Shown here: positions 26,270 through 38,500 of the stretch, piece by piece
Position numbering within the stretch: the stretch's first letter is position 1
Layout of the letters: every line of letters begins with the position of its first letter
The notes under the pieces: model-generated
Databases searched by the model: none
What the model saw: the letters and a program-made list of their open reading frames with translations, nothing else
What the model was told of the DNA's origin: nothing
Assembly (NCBI GenBank): GCA_000697055.1
Contig: JNDT01001573.1
Coordinates: 62,001-126,000 of the forward strand
Reading direction: 5' to 3'
DNA length: 64,000 nucleotides
Source of the DNA: Saksenaea vasiformis B4078
Lineage: Eukaryota > Mucoromycota > Mucoromycetes > Mucorales > Saksenaeaceae
Made by a program: the position numbers and the translations under genes

Positions 26270-26825
26270 CGTTCAAGTTGAATACATTTTTGCGCTGGAA
26301 AGCGGTATATCTTGGCGCTGAGAAGTAATTCATTTTGCGTTAATTCAAGAAATAGTTCGCGCCTGGATAGCCATAGTCTTGCATCGTGGGTACTCCAGTG
26401 ATGGATTCCCAGTATCCCATCGGAAGCAGTAAAATTGTCTCACGATAAAGAAAACGTTCCCCCCAAAATCATTCCTATTTTAAAGGGACGCATGCATTTC
26501 CTTTTTTTTTTTCTTTTTTGGCTCTGCTCTTCGAGAAAAACATCCCTGTAAGGATGTCAACTCCCCATTACGTATACAGGATCATTCCTGTCTTTTATCT
26601 ATTGTTTAGCCTGCATGATCGCTGTCTCGAACTGTGTTTGATGCTGCTCCAACAAATTATGCGTCCACTGAGGGCCAAGTTGATGTAAGTAAACAAATGA
26701 TTTTGTTGCCAATTCATTAATTAATGACCGCACATTTCATTTCTCTCTCAGCGCAAACTTGGCTCTTCAAGGATGCATAATTTGTTTAGAGCAGCTTAAA
26801 GAATTGTTCAATAAACAGTAAAACG
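26270..26825 (+). repeat. R1 dispersed repeat, copy B
   Basis: Begins CGTTCAAGTTGAATACATTT as copy A does, shares the 230-bp 5' block, AAAGGGACGCATGCATTTCC with a T-tract (26484-26515) and TTTAGCCTGCATGATC. The central hairpin region is missing. The end has facing inverted arms TGCTGCTCCAACAAATTATG then CGTCC (26641-26665) and GGATGCATAATTTGTTTAGA then GCAGC (26773-26797), followed by CAATAAACAGT. It sits between the convergent 3' ends of the RabGAP gene and RPT6. Confidence 0.8.
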
Positions 26826-26875
26826 CATCTTGTCCATACCCTTTTCATGTTTATTACTCAGATACTTCCAACTAT

Positions 26876-28310
<1,435 letters not shown>

Positions 28311-28363
28311 GGTGTACCGATAGATCGCGGACAAATGGAACGCTTCTTAGCGAAACGTAATCG

Positions 28364-28379
28364 CCGCATGACGTCAGTG
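28364..28379 (-). promoter_or_regulatory. CRE-like motif CCGCATGACGTCAGTG in RPT6 promoter
   Basis: Contains the perfect bZIP palindrome TGACGTCA. The whole 16-bp word recurs unchanged, in the same orientation relative to the gene, 92-107 bp upstream of RPN2 (63166-63181). CREB/ATF-type or related bZIP factors bind such sites. The yeast proteasome box GGTGGCAAA was not seen in either promoter. Confidence 0.6.
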
Positions 28380-29240
28380 AAATCAACGGGTGAAATGGCG
28401 GACTTTCTTTTTTTTTTCTCTTTTGTGGTGCACATGCCCAGAAGTGCTCCCCCCGCTGGCAAATCCTGTGTCCGAGAAGGGGGCAGGCTGGGAGCTTCTA
28501 AACTCCCCATCCTATTAGGAGAAAGATGTACTACGTAGGAATGATAAAATCCCAGCTTCAGAACGGTAACAAACATTGAGCTAGTGACAACAGTGGCGCG
28601 TACTACCATCACCATAATTCATGATAACGCTTGTTAATGATATCTCTGTGGCAGGAAATCCGTGACCTCGTAAACTGACGCAAACTAACAATAGTAGCCT
28701 CATTGAAATAGAACATCATCTTGACGTTGCTTTAGAATGGGAAATTCCTGGGCCTTGTACGTCTTCATGACGCAGAGAGAAAGGACGAAGTGAGAAGGTT
28801 GTCGGACGAAATAAATCCCTCTTTTTATGAAACTTGAGATTGCACTGATTCGTACGCCAAAGTTAGTGAAAACTTTCTCGAATAATCAGCTCTGTATAGC
28901 ATTAACATGTTAGTTCGGTACACTATTGATCGATGAAAACTTTTCGATGTTCGTCGAAAAAGCCTGCACTGTTTTGGTTCTATGATTGAATTTGTCGTCA
29001 AAAGGGCTTCCTGCTGAAGTCACTTCCTTTTACTGATCTTGTCAGCGACACGCTTTCTAATAGTTCTCAATTATGACATAGACCAATTTCAGACGCAAAT
29101 GAATTTGTACAGCTCGATAGAATTTTATTGCACAGTTTCTTCTACAGTTAACGAATTCGTATTTGGAGAAAGTGCTCTGCGTTTGGCAAGCCACACTTCT
29201 CTTAAACAAAGTGTACATGTAGAAGCTGAACCAAGTTTCC
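28380..29240. other. Upstream of RPT6, no gene recognised
   Basis: After the RPT6 promoter there is no coherent open frame. The minus frame extending upstream from RPT6 to 28615 contains no domain and is a shadow of the 5' leader. Confidence 0.4.
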
Positions 29241-29329
29241 CAGGTTCCACAACGTGCCGGCCCGGATGTTCGAACCAATGCACGTGATGCAGCACGAGAA
29301 AGAAGGTGCCATACCCACCGCGAAAAATT

Positions 29330-29760
29330 CACGGTGGCATATCATTTACCCGGATCTCACATCCAGTATTTCGATGTGCTTAATGCGACTATTTCTGACA
29401 ACACCACGCGCAACTTTAACCAGCAAGCAGATAATATGATGCACTGCAAGGGCTGCAAAATGTACAAGGAAACAGCGAAATTTTCTGGAAGAAGGCGGTA
29501 GTATAAGACCTGCGAAGGCTACCGAAAGTAGAACCGAGGAACGAGAGACTCTGTCCCTTTGGAACAAATGATTTCGTTATATGACTTCAGGAAGGCGGAG
29601 CACGAAGGAAAGCTTGTCGTCATGAACGTAGACGAATATAACACGTCTCAAGTATGTTCACGATGCGGCGAAAAATCTTTGGAACAAGCCAGACACTAAT
29701 GTTGCTCGGAGCACGTATGTATCTGCTATAATACCATCCACCATGGTCGCCATCCAAGCA
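29330..29760 (+). pseudogene. Fanzor C-terminal relic
   Basis: On the plus strand near 29590-29690 the peptide GKLVVMNVDEYNTSQVCSRC reproduces the Fanzor zinc-ribbon entry (compare VDEYNTSKICCRC in the locus at 34.9 kb). A stop follows ten residues later, then CCSEHVC, the likely second Cys pair. Upstream in the same frame are KETAKFSGRRR and KAEHE segments separated by stops. No RuvC-I remains. It lies about 1 kb upstream of the larger XPG-Fanzor locus and in the same direction, but is too diverged to be a recent duplicate. Confidence 0.65.
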
Positions 29761-30707
29761 CTTTTCCTTTTACCTTCTGGAGGTAGTTAACACTTCCTGC
29801 CTTACGGTTGTAAATATAGGTGTCCGCATGTGTTATCCTAACGTTACTAATGGTGTATCTGCTTTGCCCATTCTTATGTCGTTATTCGTTGATCCTACCT
29901 TATTCCGTCATTCATTTTCCATTCTTACTGTGTCTATTCTGTATTGTAATATCCATCCATTTCGAGTCCATCGTATTTTGTATCTGTGTCTAAATTTCGA
30001 CAGGAAAAACTGTAGTTGCAAGATAAAACAAAGTATTGGTATGAAACCATAGTTGATTGGTAAACTGCTATGTAAGTGTTGATCAGATGAGAGAAAGAAG
30101 CATCACCCAATAAGAACACAACAATGACTTCATTCAAATATCATTCAAATATCTTTACCGAGTGTGATATTCGCAAGCTTGTAAACGAAGACGCAAGTAC
30201 AGCGAGAGCGCTGTCAGAAAAGAGAGTGAAGAGCTTCCTAAAATACATTCTATTCTTATATGACATGTCCTGACTATGCTTGTCTATCGGTACATCGTTA
30301 TTGCTCCGCTAGTGGAGCTTATTTGGAAAGACGTAATAGAATTGATTAATTGAGTGTGATCCATCTTTATGTCATAATTGTGCATACGACACCGCAGTCA
30401 GAATAATGAAAACTGTAAATGGATCCTCTCTCTATAGCGTTCTTTTACTAAGATTTCATGTTATCTTAGGCAGACTTTGGGTCCGTGGAGAGCTTTTCAA
30501 CTGCGTTTTGCGGGAATATCTGCGCATGGATGTGCCTGCAAAATCTCAACACTTCTGCAATTGTGCTATGATGGATTAATTTCAGACACATAAAATACAT
30601 GAAGCAAAGAAATGTATGAAACAAAAAAAAAGATTGCTAAATACAATAAAAGAAAGCACTTCCTTTTAGTAAGGCGCCTTCATTCTTCCTTACGTTTTCT
30701 ATACTTT
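29761..30707. other. Intergenic before the XPG-Fanzor locus
   Basis: AT-rich, with no recognisable coding sequence. Any promoter or left end of the downstream mobile locus should be here, but I could not identify a terminal repeat. Confidence 0.35.
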
Positions 30708-32996
30708 ATGGGTATTAAAGGATTGCATCATTTCTGTAAAAAGGCGGAGGCGTACCAGGAAGTCTCCTTGCTTCGTGATGCTCTAGATGAATCTGGCGTG
30801 GAGATAGTGTTTATCGACTTTTGCGCCGCCTTTTTTTTTGGCTATTGCAAGAAGTTGTTGCAGTAGATTTAATCACTCATTACTTGCAAAACTTCAAGGG
30901 TACTCTATTTTCCCTATAAAGCCGGTTCTGGCACAGGAAGATAGGCATTTCTTTGCAGTTACCGGATAAGGGACCGAGCATGATTGTTGCACACTTTGTT
31001 CTATGTGCCCTCGGTTATATTGAAAATCTGTACAGCACGCAAGTTCCTCGCCGTCAAATATGCCTAGTTATTGATGGAAGAGAATTGCCAGCGAAGCGAC
31101 AAACTCACAAACATCAGCAACAAAACTCGAAATTTGCATTCAACTCAGCGTTTCGTTCGGCTAGAAAGGACCTGCGATGCGAGACAAATAGGAAGAAGTT
31201 CGAAAAACAAACTAGATCCTGGGTGCGTTTTAGTCCAGAGGTCAAGAATGCAGTGGCACAGGTATACAGCTCATTATGTCTGTTCTGTAAATTTAACTAA
31301 TGAACGCATAAATGGTAGGCACTCGTTGCTCTGCAAATCCCTGAGTACTCTGCAGAAAACAGTCAACGTGTATCGTTCTTCCGTGCGCCATTCGAGGCGG
31401 ACCCTTGTCTAGTACATCTGGCTAACACCTCATCCCACAAAGGCGGTATACTTTCTTCCGATGGCGAACCTTTCGTATACAGTGGAGCTCTGGAGACATT
31501 GGTAAGCAGAAGCTATCTAACGACATGGCTAATCTTGTCTCTAGAGAATTCTGCATGTTGACTGGAAAAACGATATTGTATCTGCTCGTATCACTGCCAA
31601 GTCTACAGTACTCGAAAAACTAGGGCTGCGCAAAGAATACGAGGAGGATTATCAACTAGTATGTAGAGGATGTTCATTCAGATTCCAACCTAATATTATA
31701 ACAGGCGGAAAGGCGCTTGGCGGTGATCGCATCGATGTCTGGAAATGATTACGCTGCGAAGGTTAGAAAACTGTCGTTTGGCAAACTACAAAAGCTAGTC
31801 AAAGAAACTCCTGGAACGATTGAGTTCGCTGATGAACTGATGGACAATGTAAGCTTCACTGCAACTTAAGCAGCCACTAATCTTACATTAAGGTGATTGA
31901 CCGACTGCCTCTTGTGTCCGACATTCAGCGTAGCCGCTTCTACATTGCGCTACATCATTTCTCTGTTCTTACAGTGGGCTGCCGAGAAGGCACAACAAAT
32001 ATCCGTCCTGATTGTACAATGATAAAGATACTGAGAAACGATGTGTTGCAACAAGTCGATGGTGTCGAAAGTACTCAAACGCGGTTAGAACCTAACCAAC
32101 AAGTCGTCTCGGCGGGAAGCCGATACACGTTTGCGGACACATGTTTGATCGACGAGACTGGTACGAGCGAAGAGAAGTGGGGCAAACTCCGCAATTATCG
32201 TCCGCCAACTGTCAAACCGTCTGCAGGGAAAAAACGGCGCAAACGCAGAAAGGTCTCTGGCAATCAGGCAGAACCAGGCAAACGTAAAGAAGACACTAAA
32301 AAGCTTGTGTACAATGATTCAAGCACCGGCGAAGAGATCCAACTTCATGAACTGACAAAAGCAACTTCAACTTGGATGTCCGGCCTGTATTCGTCCGTTC
32401 TGGCAGCGGCAAGCGCAAGGTGTCCATCCCAGCAGCAGAAAGCTAAACTCCAAGCTGAAGTGATTTGCGAGGTCCTTGACAAAGAAGTGCGGGATATGTC
32501 CCTTGTGCGAACAATCGCATTACAGATGGCCAACCTTGCACTCCGCGCAGCTCAAAGGCTAGAACCTTCCCGCCGAGACAAAGTTTTTCGTGCATTTTTC
32601 CAAAGTACTATGGCTTCAACCAGCAAACAGAAAACTGATAAGCCTTTGGAGAACGCAGCGAAAACTTGGTCATGGATTCTGTGCCCGGCAATGGAGTATA
32701 GCGATTGGAGAGGCAAACCTAACCGTTATCCGCGGGTAATGCATAGTTCAGACGTTGAAGGACCACTTTTACTTCCAGATACCGTTGTTGAGAACCCTAA
32801 CGCGTATATTGCCTTCCCAGAGGATAGAAGCATCACGGCGTTAGTAATGCTTATGAACGACGATCCCGAACTTCGGGATGTCCTCCTGTATGCCCGAAAG
32901 GTTTGGTTCCTAGGTTATCGGCACGACTGGAGTAGGGTTCCTCGTCTACCGACAGTAGATTACCGCCGCAATATTATCCGGCAGTGTGTGCTGTAG
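30708..32996 (+). CDS. XPG/FEN1-like nuclease module, upstream part of an XPG-Fanzor locus
   Basis: Begins MGIKGLHHFCKK, the classic start of FEN1/XPG flap nucleases. Family blocks follow in order over short introns: VEIVFIDFCAA (first Asp), CLVIDGRELPAKRQTHKHQQ, FRAPFEADPCLVHLA (XPG-I acidic pair), GGILSSDGEPFVYSG, and AVIASMSGNDYAAKVRKLS (last Asp plus helix-hairpin-helix). The final exon (31893-32996) starts in the XPG tail, crosses the basic patch KKRRKRRK and runs on into helical sequence (about 32340-32990) that should be the N-terminus of the Fanzor part. A 44-nt intron (31849-31892) with the branch-like CACTAAT precedes it. Two problems: a run of nine T at 30831-30839 must gain one base for the frame to continue, and the frame stops at 32994-32996. 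The N-terminal join was completed with a 46-nt intron. Confidence 0.7.
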
Positions 32997-35198
32997 AACT
33001 TCATCAAGAATTCCAGACTGCATTCGCACGGTGCTCAAAAATATCGCACAGCGGCCACGGGGCTGGCCAAGCCATCAAGCGTTTCCACGGTATCTGTTGG
33101 AAAAGGCAACGGGTGACAATGGCGAAACAGACACAGCTCTGCAGGAGGTCGATCGGCTTTTTCGACAGCTCGATGGGGCCACAAAGAAACAGATCAATCA
33201 ATTCATTGATGAGCTGAAAAAAGATCTGCGTAAAGCTACCGCTGGTGGAAACCACTTGTCCCTAGACGACGTTTCGGATAGGCTGCGAAGAAAGGCGACC
33301 GTGCCCGATAACTGGCCGAGCCATGACGGTTTCCGGGAGTGCCTGTTTGCTAAAGTCTGGCATGTGTCACTGGATATTGGTGATACGGAAGCCTCCATTA
33401 TCAACGTGGACCAGTGTAAAGACGTGGAACTGGCGATCACGAAACTTCCTGAAGCAAGCCAACAGGAGATCGACGACCTTGTGTCTTCTCGCCGAAAATG
33501 CCTGGAAGAAATATTGCAAAAGAAAATTGGCAACAAGGTATTCAACTCGCATTACGATTTCAAACATAGTGTCTAAATTGATGATTTATAGGCAAGTTCG
33601 AGTTTCCAAGGTCATGTGGTTGATCTATACCAATGTTTGGGAGTTGCACGTCCATCAGAAAGCAAACCTCCAACCAGGACCGCAGGAGTGCCTTCGAAAC
33701 GCAGATCAACTGATCCACGTGAGGAAGACGAAGTTGCCGAGGATGAAAAGCTTGCGGAAGGGCATGTTCTCTTGCCTTTACTGGTCTACTTCCTTAATCA
33801 ATATTCAAACGATATGTCGTTTCGCCTTTGTCCTACTGCCTCAAATCACAACGTATGCGTCCCTTTCACTAATGAACACGTGAAACAATTATTCAAGCAT
33901 ATTGATCACTTCTACGTTGGAGAACGGCTAGCAGGTAACGGTCATTATCAAGCTAAATAACAATATTGAAAAATCTCATGATGCATTTAAAGAAAGCGGT
34001 CTAAAGCAATCCTGGGATGTCTTTCTGTCTCAAGCATCAACCGGTCGAAAGCGGGGTGATTGCTTTAAATTTGTGTTTGACCAGACGGCCAGGGCAGTCA
34101 TTGACTCCAAGAGAAACAATATCGTGAAGAAGAGGAATAGTGATTATGAAAGGAGACTGCGCAAATGTATATCCGGCACGCAGCTACCGAGATTCACCGT
34201 CAAATCCATGTTTCAAATGGATGGTGTGAAACTTGTTGTTCCTTACACTGATTGGTGTACGTCATCTTTCAAGCAAAAACAACCTTTCTTGCCCGAGGTA
34301 CGAACGTTGTACCAAAGAACAAGACAAGAAAATCAAGCATCATCATCAACGACTATACTCGCTGATTATGACGGTGTCGTTGGTTTGGATCTAGGTGGGA
34401 CTTATGCCGCGGCATCCTTTTTTATGCCAACCGGATCGGAGCGGAGGGGAGTTCAACTGACTGTGAAGCGTAACGAACTTTATGGACGCAGCGCGATCAA
34501 TGCTGCTTGGCTTCAAGATTGGAAGTCGAAATTTGGTATTGTGGAAGACGAGGACGGCTTGAGCTGCGGCTCACAAAGTTCGGATATGACGAAGCTGTTA
34601 CTATACATCCGCGCATGGCAAGAAGATCATCGTGGCTTCTGCATCCGTAACTTCTATAACAAAAAATCAGTCATGCGTCGTCCTTGGGACACCTCTTTGT
34701 CTATCCGTTCCGCTCTTGACAAAGCTTGCACAAGTATCATCAAATCCACAACATATCCATCTGGCGGCTCTTCGGGATCAGCATGCGCACAGCGCAAACC
34801 GGTGATACTCGCATTCGGAATGGATGGTATAATTCCAGGCAACCGGAAAGGGACACCATCTTCTATGGACGGCAGACTTATGAACAGGCTGAGACAGCAT
34901 ATCAAAGCTTCAAACGAACAACACCAAATATGTCGTGTCGATGAATACAATACCTCAAAGATTTGTTGTCGATGTCTCCAACAAGGAACGGCTTCGAATG
35001 TTCAATATCTTCAGCGAATGACAGATCATGGGAGAACAACGAGATGTCTTGCGTATCCTCGTCTGTGACGTCTGCAGAAGCTTTTTCCACCGTGATGGGA
35101 ATGCTGCCCATAATATTGCAACCATTCTATCTTCAATGCTAGCACATGGAAAACGTCCATCATGCTTTGTCAGGCCATCCAGACGATTAGAACAATAA
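32997..35198 (+). CDS. Fanzor module (TnpB-like RNA-guided nuclease), downstream part of the XPG-Fanzor locus
   Basis: Continues the preceding exon after a +1 shift near 32985, with no ATG of its own at the join. Successive parts are a charged helical region (RPRGWPSHQAFPRYLLEKA), introns about 33538-33591 and 33934-33991, then LLPLLVYFLNQYSNDMSFRL, RuvC-I VVGLDLGGTYAAA (Asp at 34388-34390), a RuvC-II-like PVILAFGMDGII, zinc-ribbon entry VDEYNTSKICCRC, and after another shift near 35045 CDVCRSFFHRDGNAAHNIA, the second Cys pair with RuvC-III Asp at 35094-35096. The stop is at 35196-35198. All the catalytic landmarks of Fanzor are kept in one strand and order. With three frame breaks over the locus it is either a young pseudogene, carries sequencing errors, or uses splicing I could not resolve. 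Confidence 0.75.
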
Positions 35199-35233
35199 GT
35201 CCAGCTCGACAACTGGACTGGGCCTTTGCGCCC
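35198..35233 (+). ncRNA. Two hairpins directly after the Fanzor stop, possible omega-RNA scaffold
   Basis: AGTCCAG-8 nt-CTGGACT (35198-35219) is immediately followed by GGGC-6 nt-GCCC (35220-35233). The first stem overlaps the last base of the stop codon. TnpB and Fanzor guide RNAs are typically made from the 3' end of the gene and its flank, so position and structure fit. Expression or conservation cannot be seen here. Confidence 0.3.
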
Positions 35234-35529
35234 GTAGATGCTCAGGTATGTTGTAGTCAAATACACACTCCGATAACTGAGTTTTGTGCACGTGAAATTT
35301 TCGCGGCCCGTAGAGCATCGAGAAAGATTGCCAGGCGAGGTTGAGTACCCGTGCTGTTTCCTTGTATCCCACTTTCTGCTGTCGGCTCTTTTTTTTTACC
35401 ATTTTAGTGTCAGGCGTGAGTCTAGGCTTTGTCGATCTGGAAGAACTAGATTCATTAACACTTTTGTTGTATTGTAGTTTTATATTTTTTTGTTTCATCC
35501 CAAAAATAAGTGGTACATAAACGTCCGCT

Positions 35530-38500
35530 ATGAGTATGATCGATGCGCTTACAGGTCTCGGAGAAAGTAGTTTTACAATGTCAAAATCTGCGGATCTTTT
35601 CGCCCTGAGCAAAGCCTTTTTTGAACCGGGCTATCAGTCCTCTGCTACCATAGACAGTGCCATGCGGGTCATGGAAAACGTGGACGTACACGAAGATGGT
35701 ATTGCACGAACACTAGCGATGATGACTCGCACGCACGCCAGTTTGGAACGAAGTGCAGAGGGCCAGTCATGGAATATTGAGAACTTTGTAGCTGCTGTGA
35801 ACAAACGAGTAAGTCCCACCTTCTTCGTCGAAACGTGCCACTTCATCGTTTGCCTTGCTAGAATCCAGATATTAATTGGCTGACAGTATTCACGAAACTG
35901 GATCATGCTGAATTCATCACCTACGACCCTGTTGGATTAAAAATTCTGATAGATACGTGGAAATGTAGTCAAAAGGTAAACCTGAAAAGTCAATTCGACG
36001 GGTATGGGTTAAGCTAAAAAAAAAATCCACCTCACTAGGATCAGAGTGAGCCATTCCCAGTGCAATTGTTTTGCAAACGATGGAAGAATGTGAGAGGCCA
36101 GTTGAGTGTCATATACCATATGCTCTACAGTCCCTCGGATTTGCTTGATCTTTCACGGGCTTCAATGACGAGAGTGATCCAGGATGCACACATCCAGGGA
36201 TTACACGTGGCAGCGCGTTCGGCAGCCATGCATTTAGCATCGCAAAATTTGAACTGTCTAGAGCTCATTGATAGTATTATTGATCTTGCGGATACCGTGG
36301 TGGCAGAGGATGTAAGGGTGCTTACGGAACGCTTAGCAATTCAAGCTCCTGAATTACTACTTTTGGGTCTGGCACAAATCCAGGTTCGGTTCGCATTTCC
36401 CTTCTGCTTATGTTCATTTCTGATCTTCTTGTTGTAATTTCAGCCAATCAAAAACGAGCTACACCGCGATCTGCTAATCCGCCTACTGAGTATCTTCCTC
36501 ATCGGTCATGCAAACACCTGTTTAGTGATCTCCGTGCTATGGAAAGTGCATTCACGATTACTATTGGAGGGATTTTTGGATATGTACAATAAGGATCCGA
36601 CAGCCACTTCGCGCATTCTAGATATCTCTCAGGAAGCGAAGGTAAAAAAGAAAAGAACATGGATTCGCCCAAAAAAAAAGTTGTGCGAGAGAGAGACAAA
36701 CTAAGCTTCCATTTTAGATTCTGGTTTATGTTCTGAGAACAGACGTTCTTTTCTTTTCTCTTGATTTGGCTTCTTTGGCTGCGCGAAGACAGCACCTCAA
36801 TATGGAGAAATGGCTTAATGAAAGAATGATACAAGACAAACTGTTATTCGTTGACGGATGTCTTGAATTTTTAGAAAAAAAGTGTTTGATGGAGATGGCA
36901 CGACAATCGGGCGCCAACGCGGTACCTACATTGCATCTCTCAGTAGAAGTGATCAAAGTCTTCTTCCGCGTTCTTTCTGAGAAGTAGGTAGACAAATGTC
37001 GCATACAAGACCGTCTCACCTTCTTTACGATGTTAGGCAACTTCCACCAGCCGAGTCAGCCAAACTGGCAAAACTGGTTCAATTGTACTCCCAGTTGTAT
37101 CCTCAATTGATGGAGAATAGGACTGTAGCCGATAAGAAACCACCCACGTCTGCTGACGTGGATGCGGAACGTTCGTATCCTCCCGAGGTTGAGGAAATGG
37201 TGCGTCTGTACTTTGAGCGACTCTACACCAAAGACATTAGCGCAGCTCGGTTTGCTTCAGTTTTAAAAGCTTGTCAATCTTCCGATGACCAACGACAAAT
37301 CGATTACTTTTCATGCACGGTGCACACTTTGGTAAAGTGGCAGTAGTTGCTATGTATGCTTATCTTCTAATGCATTCATTAGATTGACGAAGCGCGCTTT
37401 TTCAGTCAATATCCCGAAAACGAACTATTAGCGACTGGCGAACTTCTAGGCTTTCTCATCGAACAGCACTTAATATCATACCCTTTGCTGCGCGTTGCGT
37501 TGAAGCACATTCTGGATGCTTTGAATCACCCAGCTGGATCAAAGATGTTTCGGTTTGGTGTTCGTGCTCTTTTGCAATTCCGTGATCGTCTAGGTGAATG
37601 GCCCCAGTATACAGCATTGTTATCAAAGATAGATGGTTTGCGAGGCTATCCTGTCCTTGTTCGTAGTATTACCGACACGCTGCAACAACTATCGCTCAAC
37701 GACGAGGAATCGCCCGAAAACAATGCACCCAAATCGGAAATAGAAAATGGTCAGGATATTCAGGCTAAAAGTGCGGCAATAGCTCCAAATGTAGCGACTT
37801 TGCTGCAGCGTTCAACCGACCAACGCTTCGAAGATCCACCAGCAAAGGTTCAAGATCGTGTAGCCTTCCTGATCAATAATCTCTCGATTGGGAACTTGGA
37901 GACAAAGAAACCAGAATTGGCGCAACTGTTAACAGAGTCGACGTGGGGATGGTTCGCCAACTATTTGGTTGTTCGACGCGTTAGCATTGAGCCAAATAAC
38001 CACGAACTTTACGCCTCCTTGCTGAATGCATTGAAATCACCTCAGTTGCTCGATATAGTTGTGGAAGAGACCTACAGTAGTATTCGATTGCTGCTGCAGT
38101 CTGAGACCATTGTTGATTCTTCAGCGGACCGTAATTTACTGAAACTTCTTGGATCCTGGTTAGGAAGGATGACAATTGCGAGAAACAAGCCTATCCGGCA
38201 TAAAGATCTCTCTTTCAAGGTATGCTGTCTGCGACATATGATAAAATAAAAGGAAGGCATACTTACGCTGGCTCTAGGATCTGTTGTTGGATGCTTACGA
38301 CAGAGATCGTCTTGTGGTTGCTATTCCCCTTACCTGCAAAGTCCTTCAGCATGCCTCGGACAGCAAGGTTTTCCAGTCACCTAATCCATGGTTGATGGGC
38401 ATTTTGAAACTTTTGGCAGAGCTGTATTGGAGCGAGAATTTGCGATTGAACTTGAAGTTTGAGATCGAGATTCTATTCAAGACCTTAAATATCGATTTGG

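Noticed and set aside
28311..28615. Extension of the RPT6 frame upstream of 28310
   Set aside because: It is not in frame with the PSMC5-like N-terminus; ATG 28310 directly precedes the conserved coiled coil.
32950..33020. A 25-nt intron to repair the XPG-Fanzor frame (GTGTGTGC..ATCAAG)
   Set aside because: It would restore the frame but is too short for spliceosomal removal; I prefer an indel or an unresolved larger intron.
35187..35612. Minus-strand 141-codon open frame between Fanzor and NOT1
   Set aside because: No family resemblance and no clear start; it overlaps the Fanzor stop and the NOT1 start. A short Lys-rich peptide gene cannot be excluded but is not supported.
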